From Thiofilum sp. (GTDB taxonomy: Bacteria; Pseudomonadota; Gammaproteobacteria; Thiotrichales; Thiotrichaceae), in assembly GCF_016711335.1 (NCBI RefSeq), contig NZ_JADJTF010000001.1, positions 744,001 through 808,000 of the forward strand: 64,000 bases of DNA, given 5' to 3'. Of the stretch, positions 1 to 8,178 are shown piece by piece. Numbering within the stretch: position 1 is the stretch's first letter; the number at the start of each line of letters is the position of its first letter. The position numbers and the translations under genes are program-made. The notes beneath the pieces are model-generated. The model saw nothing but the letters and a program-made list of their open reading frames with translations. It did no database searches and was not told where the DNA came from.

Positions 1-105
1 GCGGCGTTAGCTGTCATTGCTTTTGCCTTAACTTGGCTTTGCATGGGCTTGATTCAGTTTGTTAATCGCTGGCAACGGCATTTAGCTATCCCTCAACACC
101 GCTAA
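1..105 (+). CDS. ABC transporter permease, C-terminal end (partial)
   Basis: The window opens inside a reading frame that runs from base 1 to a TAA at 103-105. The 34 visible residues are a hydrophobic stretch with a short basic tail, ending IPQHR, as expected for the last membrane helix of a binding-protein-dependent ABC permease. The stop lies 16 bases before the ATPase gene, so the two are probably one operon. The permease family and substrate cannot be read from this fragment; the assignment rests on the neighbour. Confidence 0.6.
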   Translation, partial: AALAVIAFALTWLCMGLIQFVNRWQRHLAIPQHR

Positions 106-121
106 GAATTAGGACACTCCG

Positions 122-1207
122 ATGGCGTTTTTAGAAATAGCACAATTGCATAAGCACTATGGTAAACAAGCTGTAGTCCACGACTTTAATTTAAGTGTTG
201 AGCAAGGTGAGTTTATTTCCTTTTTGGGACCTAGTGGCTGCGGTAAAACCACGGTATTGCGTATGATTGCTGGATTTGAAACCCCATCAGCGGGACAAAT
301 TCGGATTGAGGGGCACGATGTGGTTAAACTTAAGCCTAATCAGCGCAATATCGGTATGGTATTCCAAAGCTACGCCCTATTTCCCAATTTAACTGTGGCA
401 CAAAATATTGGCTTTGGCTTAAGTGTGGCACGTCAGCCTAAAGCACTGATTCAGCAAACCGTACAAGAGATGCTGGCGCTGATTAAATTAACGGGCTTAG
501 GTGATCGCTATCCCTTTCAACTCTCCGGTGGTCAACAGCAGCGCGTGGCATTGGCGCGTGCCTTAGCGATTAAACCTAAAGTTTTATTATTAGATGAGCC
601 TTTATCCGCTTTAGATGCCAAAATTCGCGTAGCACTACGGGAAGATATTCGTACTATTCAACGTAGCCTAGGCATTACTACTATTTTTGTGACCCATGAC
701 CAAGAAGAAGCCCTCTCGATTTCTGACCGCATTGTAGTAATGAATCAAGGACATATTGAACAAGTCGGTACACCGCTTGCTATTTATAATCAACCTAGTA
801 CCCGTTTTGTAGCTTCTTTTGTCGGTGCGCTGAATGTGTTAAATGCCACCGTCCTAGATCCTAAGCAAGGTGTACTACAGCTTGATGGTCAAACTATTCA
901 ATTACAACGTCCATTAGCAAACTCACTAGGAGCAAACATTCAATTAGCTCTACGCCCAGAAGCGTTTAGTCTGCTTCCTAAAGAGAACACCCATCAAATG
1001 CTAATCGGGCAAGTCCAACAAGTGCAGTTTTTAGGCTCAGTGTTAAGGGTACAACTGAATACTGGTAAACAAACCTTAGTACTAGATCAATTTAACCAAC
1101 CCCAATTAGATCCTATTCAAGTAGGGCAAGCACTTAAGGTTTATTTTAATCCTAGCCAAGTACTGGTGTTAGAGGAGCAATTAACCTATCCCATAGGGAA
1201 GGCTTAG
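122..1207 (+). CDS. ABC transporter ATP-binding protein (iron/polyamine/phosphonate importer type)
   Basis: This cytoplasmic ATPase powers an importer whose permease ends just upstream. It has Walker A GPSGCGKT near residue 37, the Q-loop in VFQSYALFPN, signature LSGGQQQR, Walker B VLLLDEP and the switch His in FVTHDQEEA. The last ~120 residues form a TOBE-like regulatory domain. At 361 residues it is typical of the PotA/FbpC/2-aminoethylphosphonate group. An AGGA lies 7 bases before the ATG. The substrate cannot be decided: Fe3+, polyamine and aminoethylphosphonate ATPases look alike, and the binding protein is outside the window. Confidence 0.88.
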   Translation: MAFLEIAQLHKHYGKQAVVHDFNLSVEQGEFISFLGPSGCGKTTVLRMIAGFETPSAGQIRIEGHDVVKLKPNQRNIGMVFQSYALFPNLTVAQNIGFGLSVARQPKALIQQTVQEMLALIKLTGLGDRYPFQLSGGQQQRVALARALAIKPKVLLLDEPLSALDAKIRVALREDIRTIQRSLGITTIFVTHDQEEALSISDRIVVMNQGHIEQVGTPLAIYNQPSTRFVASFVGALNVLNATVLDPKQGVLQLDGQTIQLQRPLANSLGANIQLALRPEAFSLLPKENTHQMLIGQVQQVQFLGSVLRVQLNTGKQTLVLDQFNQPQLDPIQVGQALKVYFNPSQVLVLEEQLTYPIGKA

Positions 1208-1269
1208 TGTTCGCTGTTTCAAGTTATAATTAATCACTGAATATAATTTTTAGTTTGATAAGGATGACC

Positions 1270-1977
1270 ATGAAAGCTCCTCTCATTACCCTAAGCTTAG
1301 CATTAGTCTTAACCGCCTGTGGTGGTAGTGATAAGCCCGCAGCAGACGCACCTAAAACCGAAGCCACACCAACTCAAGCTCCAGCACCCGCAGCAACACC
1401 CGCACCTAGTGCTACTCCAGAAGCTAAACCTGCACCTGCTAGTAGCGCAGCACCAGATAAAGCCGCTCTAACCGAACAGGCTAAAAATGCCGCGCAAAAA
1501 CTAGGGGGTACGCTCAAAGGTGAACTGGAAGCAGCCATGCAAGCAGGTGGTCCTATTGCAGCGCTGAGTATTTGTAATTTGAAAGCGCCTGAAATTGCTA
1601 AAGCCGTTTCCACCGAGTCCGGTATGCAAGTTAGTCGTGTGAGTTTAAAAAATCGTAATCCAGTGATGGGTCAAGCTAACGAATGGCAGGTTCAAGTATT
1701 AAACGACTTTGAAGCTCGCAAAGCCAAAGGCGAAACACCTGATACACTCGCCTATGCTGACATCGTGGGTAATGAATATCGCTTTATGAAAGCTATTCCT
1801 ACCGCTAGTGTTTGTTTAGCCTGTCATGGCTCTACTATTGCGCCCGATGTGAGTGCCAAAATCTCTGAGCTATATCCGAATGATAAAGCCATAGGTTATA
1901 AGGAAGGCGACATTCGCGGCGCGTTTGTCGTGGTGAAGGACTTAACTGCCTCTGCTACTCAAACAACTGCACAATAA
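1270..1977 (+). CDS. Heme-binding lipoprotein, DUF3365 (Tll0287-like)
   Basis: This is a probable outer-membrane or periplasmic c-type heme lipoprotein. A signal peptide ends in the lipobox LTAC, followed by a long Ala/Pro/Thr-rich linker (about residues 20-65) and a Tll0287-like domain. Near the C-terminus is a single heme motif, CLACH. I start it at ATG 1270, because AAGGA lies 5 bases upstream and the signal peptide then begins MKAPL; a TTG at 1255 and an ATG at 1264 are also in frame. The family is thought to be a redox or gas sensor, but the role here is unknown. A hairpin follows the stop. Confidence 0.8.
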   Translation: MKAPLITLSLALVLTACGGSDKPAADAPKTEATPTQAPAPAATPAPSATPEAKPAPASSAAPDKAALTEQAKNAAQKLGGTLKGELEAAMQAGGPIAALSICNLKAPEIAKAVSTESGMQVSRVSLKNRNPVMGQANEWQVQVLNDFEARKAKGETPDTLAYADIVGNEYRFMKAIPTASVCLACHGSTIAPDVSAKISELYPNDKAIGYKEGDIRGAFVVVKDLTASATQTTAQ

Positions 1978-1986
1978 GCTCGCTAT

Positions 1987-2016
1987 GAGAGTATTCCGGT
2001 CGAGGTGAATACTCTC
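1987..2016. terminator. Bidirectional hairpin terminator
   Basis: A perfect 10-bp stem (GAGAGTATTC with GAATACTCTC) closes a 10-base loop and is followed by TTTAAATTT. It sits between two converging genes, the heme lipoprotein and the porin, and probably ends both. Confidence 0.75.
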
Positions 2017-2023
2017 TTTAAAT

Positions 2024-2989
2024 TTAGAACTTATATACCATACCGAATGAAGTAGCTTGTGCGCTTTTACCTTGTAAACGTGCACCCGCGCCTAATTGCA
2101 CTCCACCATCTTTATCCGAGATTACACTGTGTTCTGCATAAAATTTTAGTTTAGCGTTAGCTGTATAATCGACACCTAAAGCACCTAGCTTGGTCGCCGA
2201 GGCGGTTTTATCTTCTTTACGCCCTGTTTGAGCTTTAACAGTCCATTTGCCACGAGTTTGGCTAGCATTAAACACTAAGGACTTGGCATCCTGACCTAGT
2301 ACCTGATTCGATTTTGCATCTAAGTGCTGGTAGAGTAACCCTATTTCGGACTTATTATTTTTAAAGCTTAGGCTTAAGCGCCCATCGGTATAAGTATTAG
2401 GTTTGACCTCTAAACTAGCCCCCATTACCCAACCTTGTTTAGTTTTATAATTAATCAATCCGCCCCGTACCGAGCGCTCAGACAAAGTAGTATCTTTATC
2501 CCGTCCCCATCCCAAAGCGACCTCCGTTTTGCCGAGCTGCTGAATATACAGTAGTGAATCACTTACCGTCGTATCAGGTTGAATCAGCACGTTTACAGAC
2601 CCAAACTGGTCTTTAAAATTATCGAATTCATGGCTAAGTACTTTACTGGGCATAAATTGCTTACCGGTGCGCACCTCACCATAGGGACTACGTAGTCCTA
2701 ACCAATGCTGTCTTTGACGAGTAAGGGAACGGAAATTATTGTCGTGCGTTTGTAGCTGCAACAAGGTTTCGTTCATGAAGGTTATATCGAGCTGATGATT
2801 CAGTGGTCTAAAACCTTTAAGCCCGATGAAACTTCCCTCGGAACCTAATGCTTGGCGTTGTTGGATGGCTCCATCGGTTTTAGCCCGCTCATCACCATAA
2901 TGCGCTTGTAGTTGACCGTAGAGCGTTAAGGTTCCTGCTTGTACAGAAGTCGTTAATAACAATAACGTACTTAATCCCCAAATACGCAT
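2024..2989 (-). CDS. Gram-negative general porin
   Basis: This is an outer-membrane beta-barrel diffusion porin of the porin_4 type. The protein starts MRIWG with a signal peptide ending VQAG, and the mature part opens LTLYGQL, typical of trimeric porins. It has alternating barrel strands, the family-like RTGKQF strand around residue 115, and ends SFGMVYKF with the C-terminal Phe needed for barrel insertion. I chose the ATG at 2989 because GGAG lies 7 bases upstream; an in-frame ATG at 3010 has no such site. Substrate specificity is unknown. Confidence 0.85.
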   Translation of the reverse strand: MRIWGLSTLLLLTTSVQAGTLTLYGQLQAHYGDERAKTDGAIQQRQALGSEGSFIGLKGFRPLNHQLDITFMNETLLQLQTHDNNFRSLTRQRQHWLGLRSPYGEVRTGKQFMPSKVLSHEFDNFKDQFGSVNVLIQPDTTVSDSLLYIQQLGKTEVALGWGRDKDTTLSERSVRGGLINYKTKQGWVMGASLEVKPNTYTDGRLSLSFKNNKSEIGLLYQHLDAKSNQVLGQDAKSLVFNASQTRGKWTVKAQTGRKEDKTASATKLGALGVDYTANAKLKFYAEHSVISDKDGGVQLGAGARLQGKSAQATSFGMVYKF

Positions 2990-3111
2990 AGGGTGGCTCC
3001 ACAAAATCATTGATGAAAGGATTTAACAGGGCCAGTGTGATCATTAAACTCGCTAAGGTCAAAAGCCCTTTAGCTGTTTTTATACTATAGGCAATATCTA
3101 CTTAAAAACGC

Positions 3112-3137
3112 AAAAAGCTGCTAAAAAGCAGCTTTTT
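3112..3137 (-). terminator. Rho-independent terminator after rpsI
   Basis: A perfect 10-bp stem (AAAAAGCTGC with GCAGCTTTTT) surrounds a 6-base loop. On the minus strand the stem ends in a run of T, so it terminates the rplM-rpsI unit. The symmetrical A/T arms could also stop plus-strand transcription. Confidence 0.85.
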
Positions 3138-3171
3138 ACTTGGTGACCACCCAATAAGTTCGGGTAAACGA

Positions 3172-3564
3172 TTAACGCTTAGAGAATTGGGTAGCACGAC
3201 GTGCTTTGTGTAAGCCGACTTTCTTACGTTCGACTTTACGCGCATCACGAGTTAAGAAGGATGCTTGCTTTAAAGTACCACGTAAGGCTTCATCATATTG
3301 CAGTAAAGCGCGAGCAATACCTAAGCGAATCGCACCCGCTTGACCGGTCATACCACCACCTTCAACGGTGACAGTAATATCGAATTTATCGCTTAAGGAT
3401 ACAGCTTGTAAGGGTTGGCGCACTACCATAGAGGAAGTTTGACGACCAAAGAACTTATCTAAGGGCAAGTTATTAACGGTAATATTGCCAGTACCATTAC
3501 GTAAGAACACACGAGCCGAAGAAGATTTGCGGCGACCTGTTCCGTAGTATTGAGTTTCAGCCAT
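3172..3564 (-). CDS. rpsI: 30S ribosomal protein S9
   Basis: This is the small-subunit protein whose C-terminal tail reaches the P-site tRNA. The 130-residue length and the motifs YYGTGRRKSSSARV at the N-terminus, GQAGAIRLGIARAL in the middle and the basic tail ending FSKR are diagnostic. It lies 13 bases after rplM, the standard bacterial rplM-rpsI pair, and is followed by a terminator. Confidence 0.98.
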   Translation of the reverse strand: MAETQYYGTGRRKSSSARVFLRNGTGNITVNNLPLDKFFGRQTSSMVVRQPLQAVSLSDKFDITVTVEGGGMTGQAGAIRLGIARALLQYDEALRGTLKQASFLTRDARKVERKKVGLHKARRATQFSKR

Positions 3565-3577
3565 GACGTTTTATGCC

Positions 3578-4006
3578 TCAGAATTCTAATGGTAGTGGTT
3601 GCTGAGCTTGATGACCGTGCTCAGTACCTGCATAGATTTTTAGTTTGCGATACATAGCACGACCTAATGGATTTTTAGGAAGCATGCCCTTTACCGCTAA
3701 TTCAATCACACGACCAGGGGCACGTTGTTGCATCTTCTCAAACGAAGTTGCTTTCATATTACCGATATAGCCCGTGTGCTTGTAATAAATTTTGTCTTTG
3801 GCTTTATTGCCCGTAATGCCTACTTTGTCAGCATTGAGGACAATAATATAATCGCCAGTATCGACGTGAGGTGTGTATTCTGGCTTGTGTTTGCCACGTA
3901 GACGACGTGCCACTTCGGTGGCCAAGCGGCCAAGCGCTTTACCTTCGGCGTCAATTACGTACCAGTCGCGCTTAACCTCAGCCGGTTTTGCACTGAATGT
4001 TTTCAT
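3578..4006 (-). CDS. rplM: 50S ribosomal protein L13
   Basis: This is an early-assembly protein of the large subunit. The 142 residues start MKTFSAKP and contain VIDAEGKALGRLA and GMLPKNPLGRAMYRKL, all typical of L13. The frame stays open upstream to 4072, but the ATG at 4006 has GGAG about 7 bases before it and gives the usual family length. It is the first gene of the rplM-rpsI operon. Confidence 0.98.
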   Translation of the reverse strand: MKTFSAKPAEVKRDWYVIDAEGKALGRLATEVARRLRGKHKPEYTPHVDTGDYIIVLNADKVGITGNKAKDKIYYKHTGYIGNMKATSFEKMQQRAPGRVIELAVKGMLPKNPLGRAMYRKLKIYAGTEHGHQAQQPLPLEF

Positions 4007-4134
4007 TCCCGAACTCCAGAGAGTGTATTTTTTTAACCTGAGAAAATAGACCGCGCATTCTAGTCTAATCAAGTTTAGGATTCAAGCTTGATTTAGTGGG
4101 CTTTGCCTATCGGAATCATTTGATCTGTGCCTAT

Positions 4135-4500
4135 TTATTCCTTTTGCACGCGTTGTACATTGCCACTAATACGTACCGCACCGGTATGCTTAGCATTTTC
4201 TGCTGCCTGTACTGACTCGGTATTGGTATCAATCGGTGCTAAACTCAATTTAATCTTATGCGTGGCAGCATGACTATATTTACCACCTAAACTCGCTTCA
4301 GCGTCTAATACCCAAAATTTCATCTTTGCCCCCGCTGTGCTATTGCCCTCTTTTTGCACTACAGTCTGAAACTCCACCTCAATTTTATCGATTTGAAATA
4401 ATAGTCCTTGCACTTGGGCTTGCTCGCGTGCCTGAGCTAATTGCTCGCGTAATGAGGCGACTACTGCTGTTAACTCTAAACCTTCTATCACCTGTTCCAT
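4135..4500 (-). CDS. Trypsin-co-occurring domain 2 (trypco2) protein
   Basis: A small cytoplasmic protein of about 121 residues. An N-terminal helix (GLELTAVVASLREQL) is followed by a beta-rich half containing VEFQTVVQKE and GGKYSHAATHKIKLSL, the pattern of the trypco2 family. Such proteins are known mainly as partners of trypsin-like/STAND NTPase conflict systems. The gene is divergent from exactly such a protein starting 143 bases away, which supports the call. I start at ATG 4500; a GTG at 4506 is also possible. Its biochemical role is unknown; adaptor or protease substrate are both proposals. Confidence 0.75.
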   Translation of the reverse strand: MEQVIEGLELTAVVASLREQLAQAREQAQVQGLLFQIDKIEVEFQTVVQKEGNSTAGAKMKFWVLDAEASLGGKYSHAATHKIKLSLAPIDTNTESVQAAENAKHTGAVRISGNVQRVQKE

Positions 4501-4642
4501 ATTCACCCCGTCCTTATAATCTCAATTTCAGTTCAACACTTTATACCAGAAAAAATTAAACGCACTATCACTACTTTAGCCTATCCACTTATCCAGAATT
4601 TTGTTACGTTTATCTAATAGACCCTTAAGTTGGATGTGTCCT

Positions 4643-7600
4643 ATGTCTACCCGCTCAGTTCATAGTGAAATCATTAATCCCGCGATTGCCTGCATTTACG
4701 ATCAAGCACTTACCTCAATAGTCGGTACAGGTTTTACTTTGACTGAAAGGCACGTGGTGACTTGTGCGCATGTGGTCAATGCTGCATTGGGGCGCGACAA
4801 AAAGAATACTGTCCCACCTACAGAGCAAGAACTTCTTACCCTGTCCTTTTTAAATAGCCCTCATGCTGAGCTACACCGTGACTTGGTAGCTAAAGTGGTG
4901 AAATGGATACCTCAAGAGCGCAGGTTTTTTGATCTGGATGATATTGCTATTTTAGAGCTGATTGATACACCCAAGCCCCTAGCAATCCCCAAGTTGGTTC
5001 AGTTAACTGAGCATGACTATTTTTCTCAACGTCCGTTTCAAGCATTTGGTTTTAATATCTCTGAAGGTAGTTGGGCGGATGGTCGGATAGGTGGCTTGAC
5101 TGCATCTGATACTATTCAACTCAATATGGAGCGTCCGATTGAAGAGGGTTTTAGTGGCGCACCTGTTTGGGATAATGAGAGATGTGGTGTCACGGGCATG
5201 CTAGTGACTATACGAGCTGATCTCAAAACGGCTTATATGTTGCCACTGGCAAGATTGCTCCAAGCCTTTCCTAAAGCTAACGAACTCAATCTCTTACGCA
5301 ACCCTTATCGGGGCTTGGCTGTTTTTGAAGAGCAACATGCCCATAATTTCTTTGGACGTGAGGCAGTGACTCAAGAGCTGATTCATCAGGTGAGTACTAG
5401 CCGCTTTGTGTTTCTGATGGGTATTAGTGGTAGTGGTAAGTCCTCCCTACTTAATGCGGGTTTAATGTATCAACTGCATCAGCAAGGCAATCATTTGGTT
5501 GTCCAGATACGCCCTAGTAATGAACCGTTTAGATCACTTGCTAAACAAATTATTCATTTACATTACTCCGATGTAGAACCACTTAAACGTGCCGAATTAG
5601 TTAATACCTTACCTGATCAACTCCAAAACCATCAGGTTTCTCTGGAGTCTCTTTTAGAAGATGCCTTACATGCTAGTGGTAAACAGCATCTACTGCTGAT
5701 TATTGATCAGTTTGAAGAGCTTTATACCCAAACTAAAAATGAAAAACTCCAAGCTGATTACATCAATCTATTGCTTGAGTTAATTGCCAATCCGGCTAGC
5801 AGCATCACCGTACTCCTGTCTTTACGTGCTGACTTTATGGCGCGTGCCTTAGCTTATGCACCTTTGGCTCAAGTATTAAAACAGTATGCGGCTCAACAGG
5901 TTATTTTAACTGGAATGAGTAAGGACGAGCTAAAGCGAGCCATTATTGAACCTGCTGACCCATTGGGGGTGGATTTAGAACAGGGTTTAGTAGAACGGAT
6001 TTTATTAGAGCTGGATGATGACAATGCGGGGCAATTGCCTTTATTAGAGTTTGCCTTAAGTGAGTTATGGAAGCGTCAACAAGGACGCTTATTGACCCAT
6101 CAAGCCTTAGATGAGATTGGGGGTGTAGCTCATGCGTTGGCGCAACATGCTGAACAGGTTTTTAATAGCTACTCTGCTGAAGAGCGAGAGGCGATTAAGC
6201 GCATTATGGTGAAGCTGATTGTACCTGGTGCGGGGGCGGAGGATACGCGGCAGGTGGCACGCTTTAGTGATTTTTCTGTGGCTGATCAGGTATTGCTACC
6301 TAAGCTGGCGGATCATCGTTTGATTGTGACGGGTCAAGAGTTGGGTGATGAGCTACCTACGGTTGAGGTTATCCATGAGGCATTGATTCGTGAATGGGGA
6401 CGGCTGCGGGAGTGGATGGAGGAGTATCGGGATTTTCGGGTTTGGGAGGAGCGGCTAAAACAGCGTTTGGCGGATTGGGTTAAACACAATAAGGTTAATG
6501 ATGATTTATTAAAGGGTTATCATTTGCCCGAAGCTCAGGAGTACTTAAAAAGTCATGCGTTGATGTTGGGGGCAGAAGCACAGAGTTTTATTCATTTGAG
6601 TGCAAAGGTGGAGCAAAGGCAGCGTAGGACTCGGCAGGGGGTTGTAGCTGGAGTCATTGGCGTAATTAGTATTGTGGCGGCAGTAGCGATTTGGCAACGA
6701 CAGGAAGCAATAGATGCACAAGCACGCACGAGAAATGCTTTTTATGAGGCTAGAGAGTTAACTCTAATGGTGGCGACATCACTCCCTAGTCAAGAGAAAC
6801 CTATTAACTATGGTCAATTAGATAGTTCGTTTGAGAGGTTGATTGAATCGGACTTTGCTGATATTGATACTTTAGAGGACATTTCTCAGATATTACAGGA
6901 TGATAAGCCTAAAAAAACAAAACTATACTATCGCCTTGAGCATCTTTATCGTAAAGCACTAGAAACAGACCCTACAAATGCCAATATACTTGGTAAATTT
7001 GCTAACTTTATCGCAGATGTTCGACATAACCATAATGATGCTGAAAAGCTCTACCAACAAGCTATTGAGGTTGACCCTAAAAATGCTACTAACCTTGGTA
7101 ACTTTGCTTTCTTCCTCAAAAACGTTCTAAATGCCCCTGATAAGGCTAAAAAACTTTATCAACAAGCTATTGAGGTTAACCCTGAATACGCCGATACTCT
7201 GGGCAGACTAGCTACCATCCGCAGTAAGTATAATCCTGAAAAAGCTGAAAAACTCTATCAGCAATCTATCGAAGCAGACCCTACAAATGCCACTAACCTT
7301 GGCAACTATGCCTTCTTTATGGTGGAAAGCCTACACAGGTATGATGAGGCTGAAAAACTCTATCAACAAGCTATTGAATCAGACCCAACACATGCTACCA
7401 ACCTTGGCAATTTTGCTAACTTTATGGCGGGTATCCGACACAACCATGATGAGGCTGAAAAACTTTATCGGCAGGCTATTCAGGTTGAGATTGATACGGA
7501 AGAACACCCCAATGCCCTTAAAGACTTTTTGATTTTTATAACAGGGGTTCTAAAAGACATTGCTGGTCATCGCAAGATTGAGAAATCCCTTAAACAAGGT

Positions 7601-7840
7601 ACTCATTCTGAACGTGCCAAAATCCTTGGCAACTTTGCTAATTTCATGACTGATATTCGGCACGATTACGATGAAGCTGAAAAACTCTATCAACAGGCTA
7701 TTGAGGCAGATCCCAGAAACGCCACTAATCTTAGAAACTTTGCTAAATTCATGACAAAAATTAGAAGAAATTACGACAAAGCAGCGAAACTACAGCAACA
7801 AGCTGTTGAATCTGCCTATGTATATGTTAGTGATCTATAA
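4643..7840 (+). CDS. Trypsin-like protease / nSTAND1 NTPase / TPR protein (frame ends at an early stop)
   Basis: This is a multidomain signalling NTPase of the kind proposed for biological conflict and anti-phage responses. From the ATG at 4643, residues ~20-215 are a trypsin-like protease with His43 (TCAHVV), Asp99/100 (DLDDIA) and Ser171 (GFSGAP). The nSTAND1 module follows, with Walker A GISGSGKSS (~260-268) and Walker B LLIIDQFEEL (~351-360). A probable membrane helix lies at ~666-684. About eight TPR-like repeats of ~35 residues, typified by AEKLYQQAIEADP, start at ~760. A TTG at 4601 is an alternative start. The TAA at 7838-7840 seems premature, because the same frame continues for 95 more codons. 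Confidence 0.85.
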   Translation: MSTRSVHSEIINPAIACIYDQALTSIVGTGFTLTERHVVTCAHVVNAALGRDKKNTVPPTEQELLTLSFLNSPHAELHRDLVAKVVKWIPQERRFFDLDDIAILELIDTPKPLAIPKLVQLTEHDYFSQRPFQAFGFNISEGSWADGRIGGLTASDTIQLNMERPIEEGFSGAPVWDNERCGVTGMLVTIRADLKTAYMLPLARLLQAFPKANELNLLRNPYRGLAVFEEQHAHNFFGREAVTQELIHQVSTSRFVFLMGISGSGKSSLLNAGLMYQLHQQGNHLVVQIRPSNEPFRSLAKQIIHLHYSDVEPLKRAELVNTLPDQLQNHQVSLESLLEDALHASGKQHLLLIIDQFEELYTQTKNEKLQADYINLLLELIANPASSITVLLSLRADFMARALAYAPLAQVLKQYAAQQVILTGMSKDELKRAIIEPADPLGVDLEQGLVERILLELDDDNAGQLPLLEFALSELWKRQQGRLLTHQALDEIGGVAHALAQHAEQVFNSYSAEEREAIKRIMVKLIVPGAGAEDTRQVARFSDFSVADQVLLPKLADHRLIVTGQELGDELPTVEVIHEALIREWGRLREWMEEYRDFRVWEERLKQRLADWVKHNKVNDDLLKGYHLPEAQEYLKSHALMLGAEAQSFIHLSAKVEQRQRRTRQGVVAGVIGVISIVAAVAIWQRQEAIDAQARTRNAFYEARELTLMVATSLPSQEKPINYGQLDSSFERLIESDFADIDTLEDISQILQDDKPKKTKLYYRLEHLYRKALETDPTNANILGKFANFIADVRHNHNDAEKLYQQAIEVDPKNATNLGNFAFFLKNVLNAPDKAKKLYQQAIEVNPEYADTLGRLATIRSKYNPEKAEKLYQQSIEADPTNATNLGNYAFFMVESLHRYDEAEKLYQQAIESDPTHATNLGNFANFMAGIRHNHDEAEKLYRQAIQVEIDTEEHPNALKDFLIFITGVLKDIAGHRKIEKSLKQGTHSERAKILGNFANFMTDIRHDYDEAEKLYQQAIEADPRNATNLRNFAKFMTKIRRNYDKAAKLQQQAVESAYVYVSDL

Positions 7841-8128
7841 AACATTGCCAATCATGGTAAATATCAATTACTAGACACTGAACTATGGTTCTACCGCCTA
7901 GCCCATTTCCCCAACGACTACCCCGAAGCCAAAACTAACTTAATTACCCTCCTAAAAGACCCAGAAAATCGTGAAGAATGGGACTTCTCCCCCAACATCG
8001 AACGCGCCGAGAAGGAAGGCAATCCCCACGTACCTTTCCTAAAAGCCGCTGCCGAAGTAATCAACAAACGCGCCGACTTCGACACCCTAAAACCCTACCT
8101 AACCAATAGTAGCAACCCCAAACCCTAA
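7841..8128 (+). pseudogene. Detached C-terminal tail of the trypsin/nSTAND/TPR protein
   Basis: Directly after the TAA at 7838-7840 the same frame stays open for 95 codons to a TAA at 8126-8128. It encodes a sensible helical sequence (begins NIANHGKYQLLDTELWFYRL, later IERAEKEGNPH, ends NSSNPKP). It has no start codon or ribosome site of its own near its beginning. I read it as the original C-terminus cut off by a single-base nonsense change, since no shift of frame is needed to rejoin it. Its codons end in C far more often than those of the TPR region before it. It could still be made by readthrough. Confidence 0.7.
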
Positions 8129-8150
8129 CCCGTTCATGCTATGCTTAGAC

Positions 8151-8178
8151 CATCAACCAGACGCTGAGTATTGGCATG
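8151..8178 (+). repeat. Leader repeat of tandem nuclease genes, copy 1
   Basis: The 28 bases ending in the ATG of the first paralog match 24 of 28 bases with 9927-9954 before the second (shared GTATTGGCATG). This marks the left edge of the duplicated unit. There is no good Shine-Dalgarno sequence in it. Confidence 0.6.

Noticed and set aside
1374..1613. Minus-strand Ala-rich frame opposite the heme lipoprotein
   Set aside because: Its composition is the antisense of the Ala/Pro linker; no start signal.
7287..7532. Plus-strand frame of 81 codons within the TPR region
   Set aside because: Overlaps the TPR-coding frame, and its regularity only mirrors the repeats; no ribosome site.
7838..7840. 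Recoding of the stop as selenocysteine or pyrrolysine
   Set aside because: The codon is TAA, not TGA or TAG, so standard recoding does not apply; nonsense change or plain readthrough remain.
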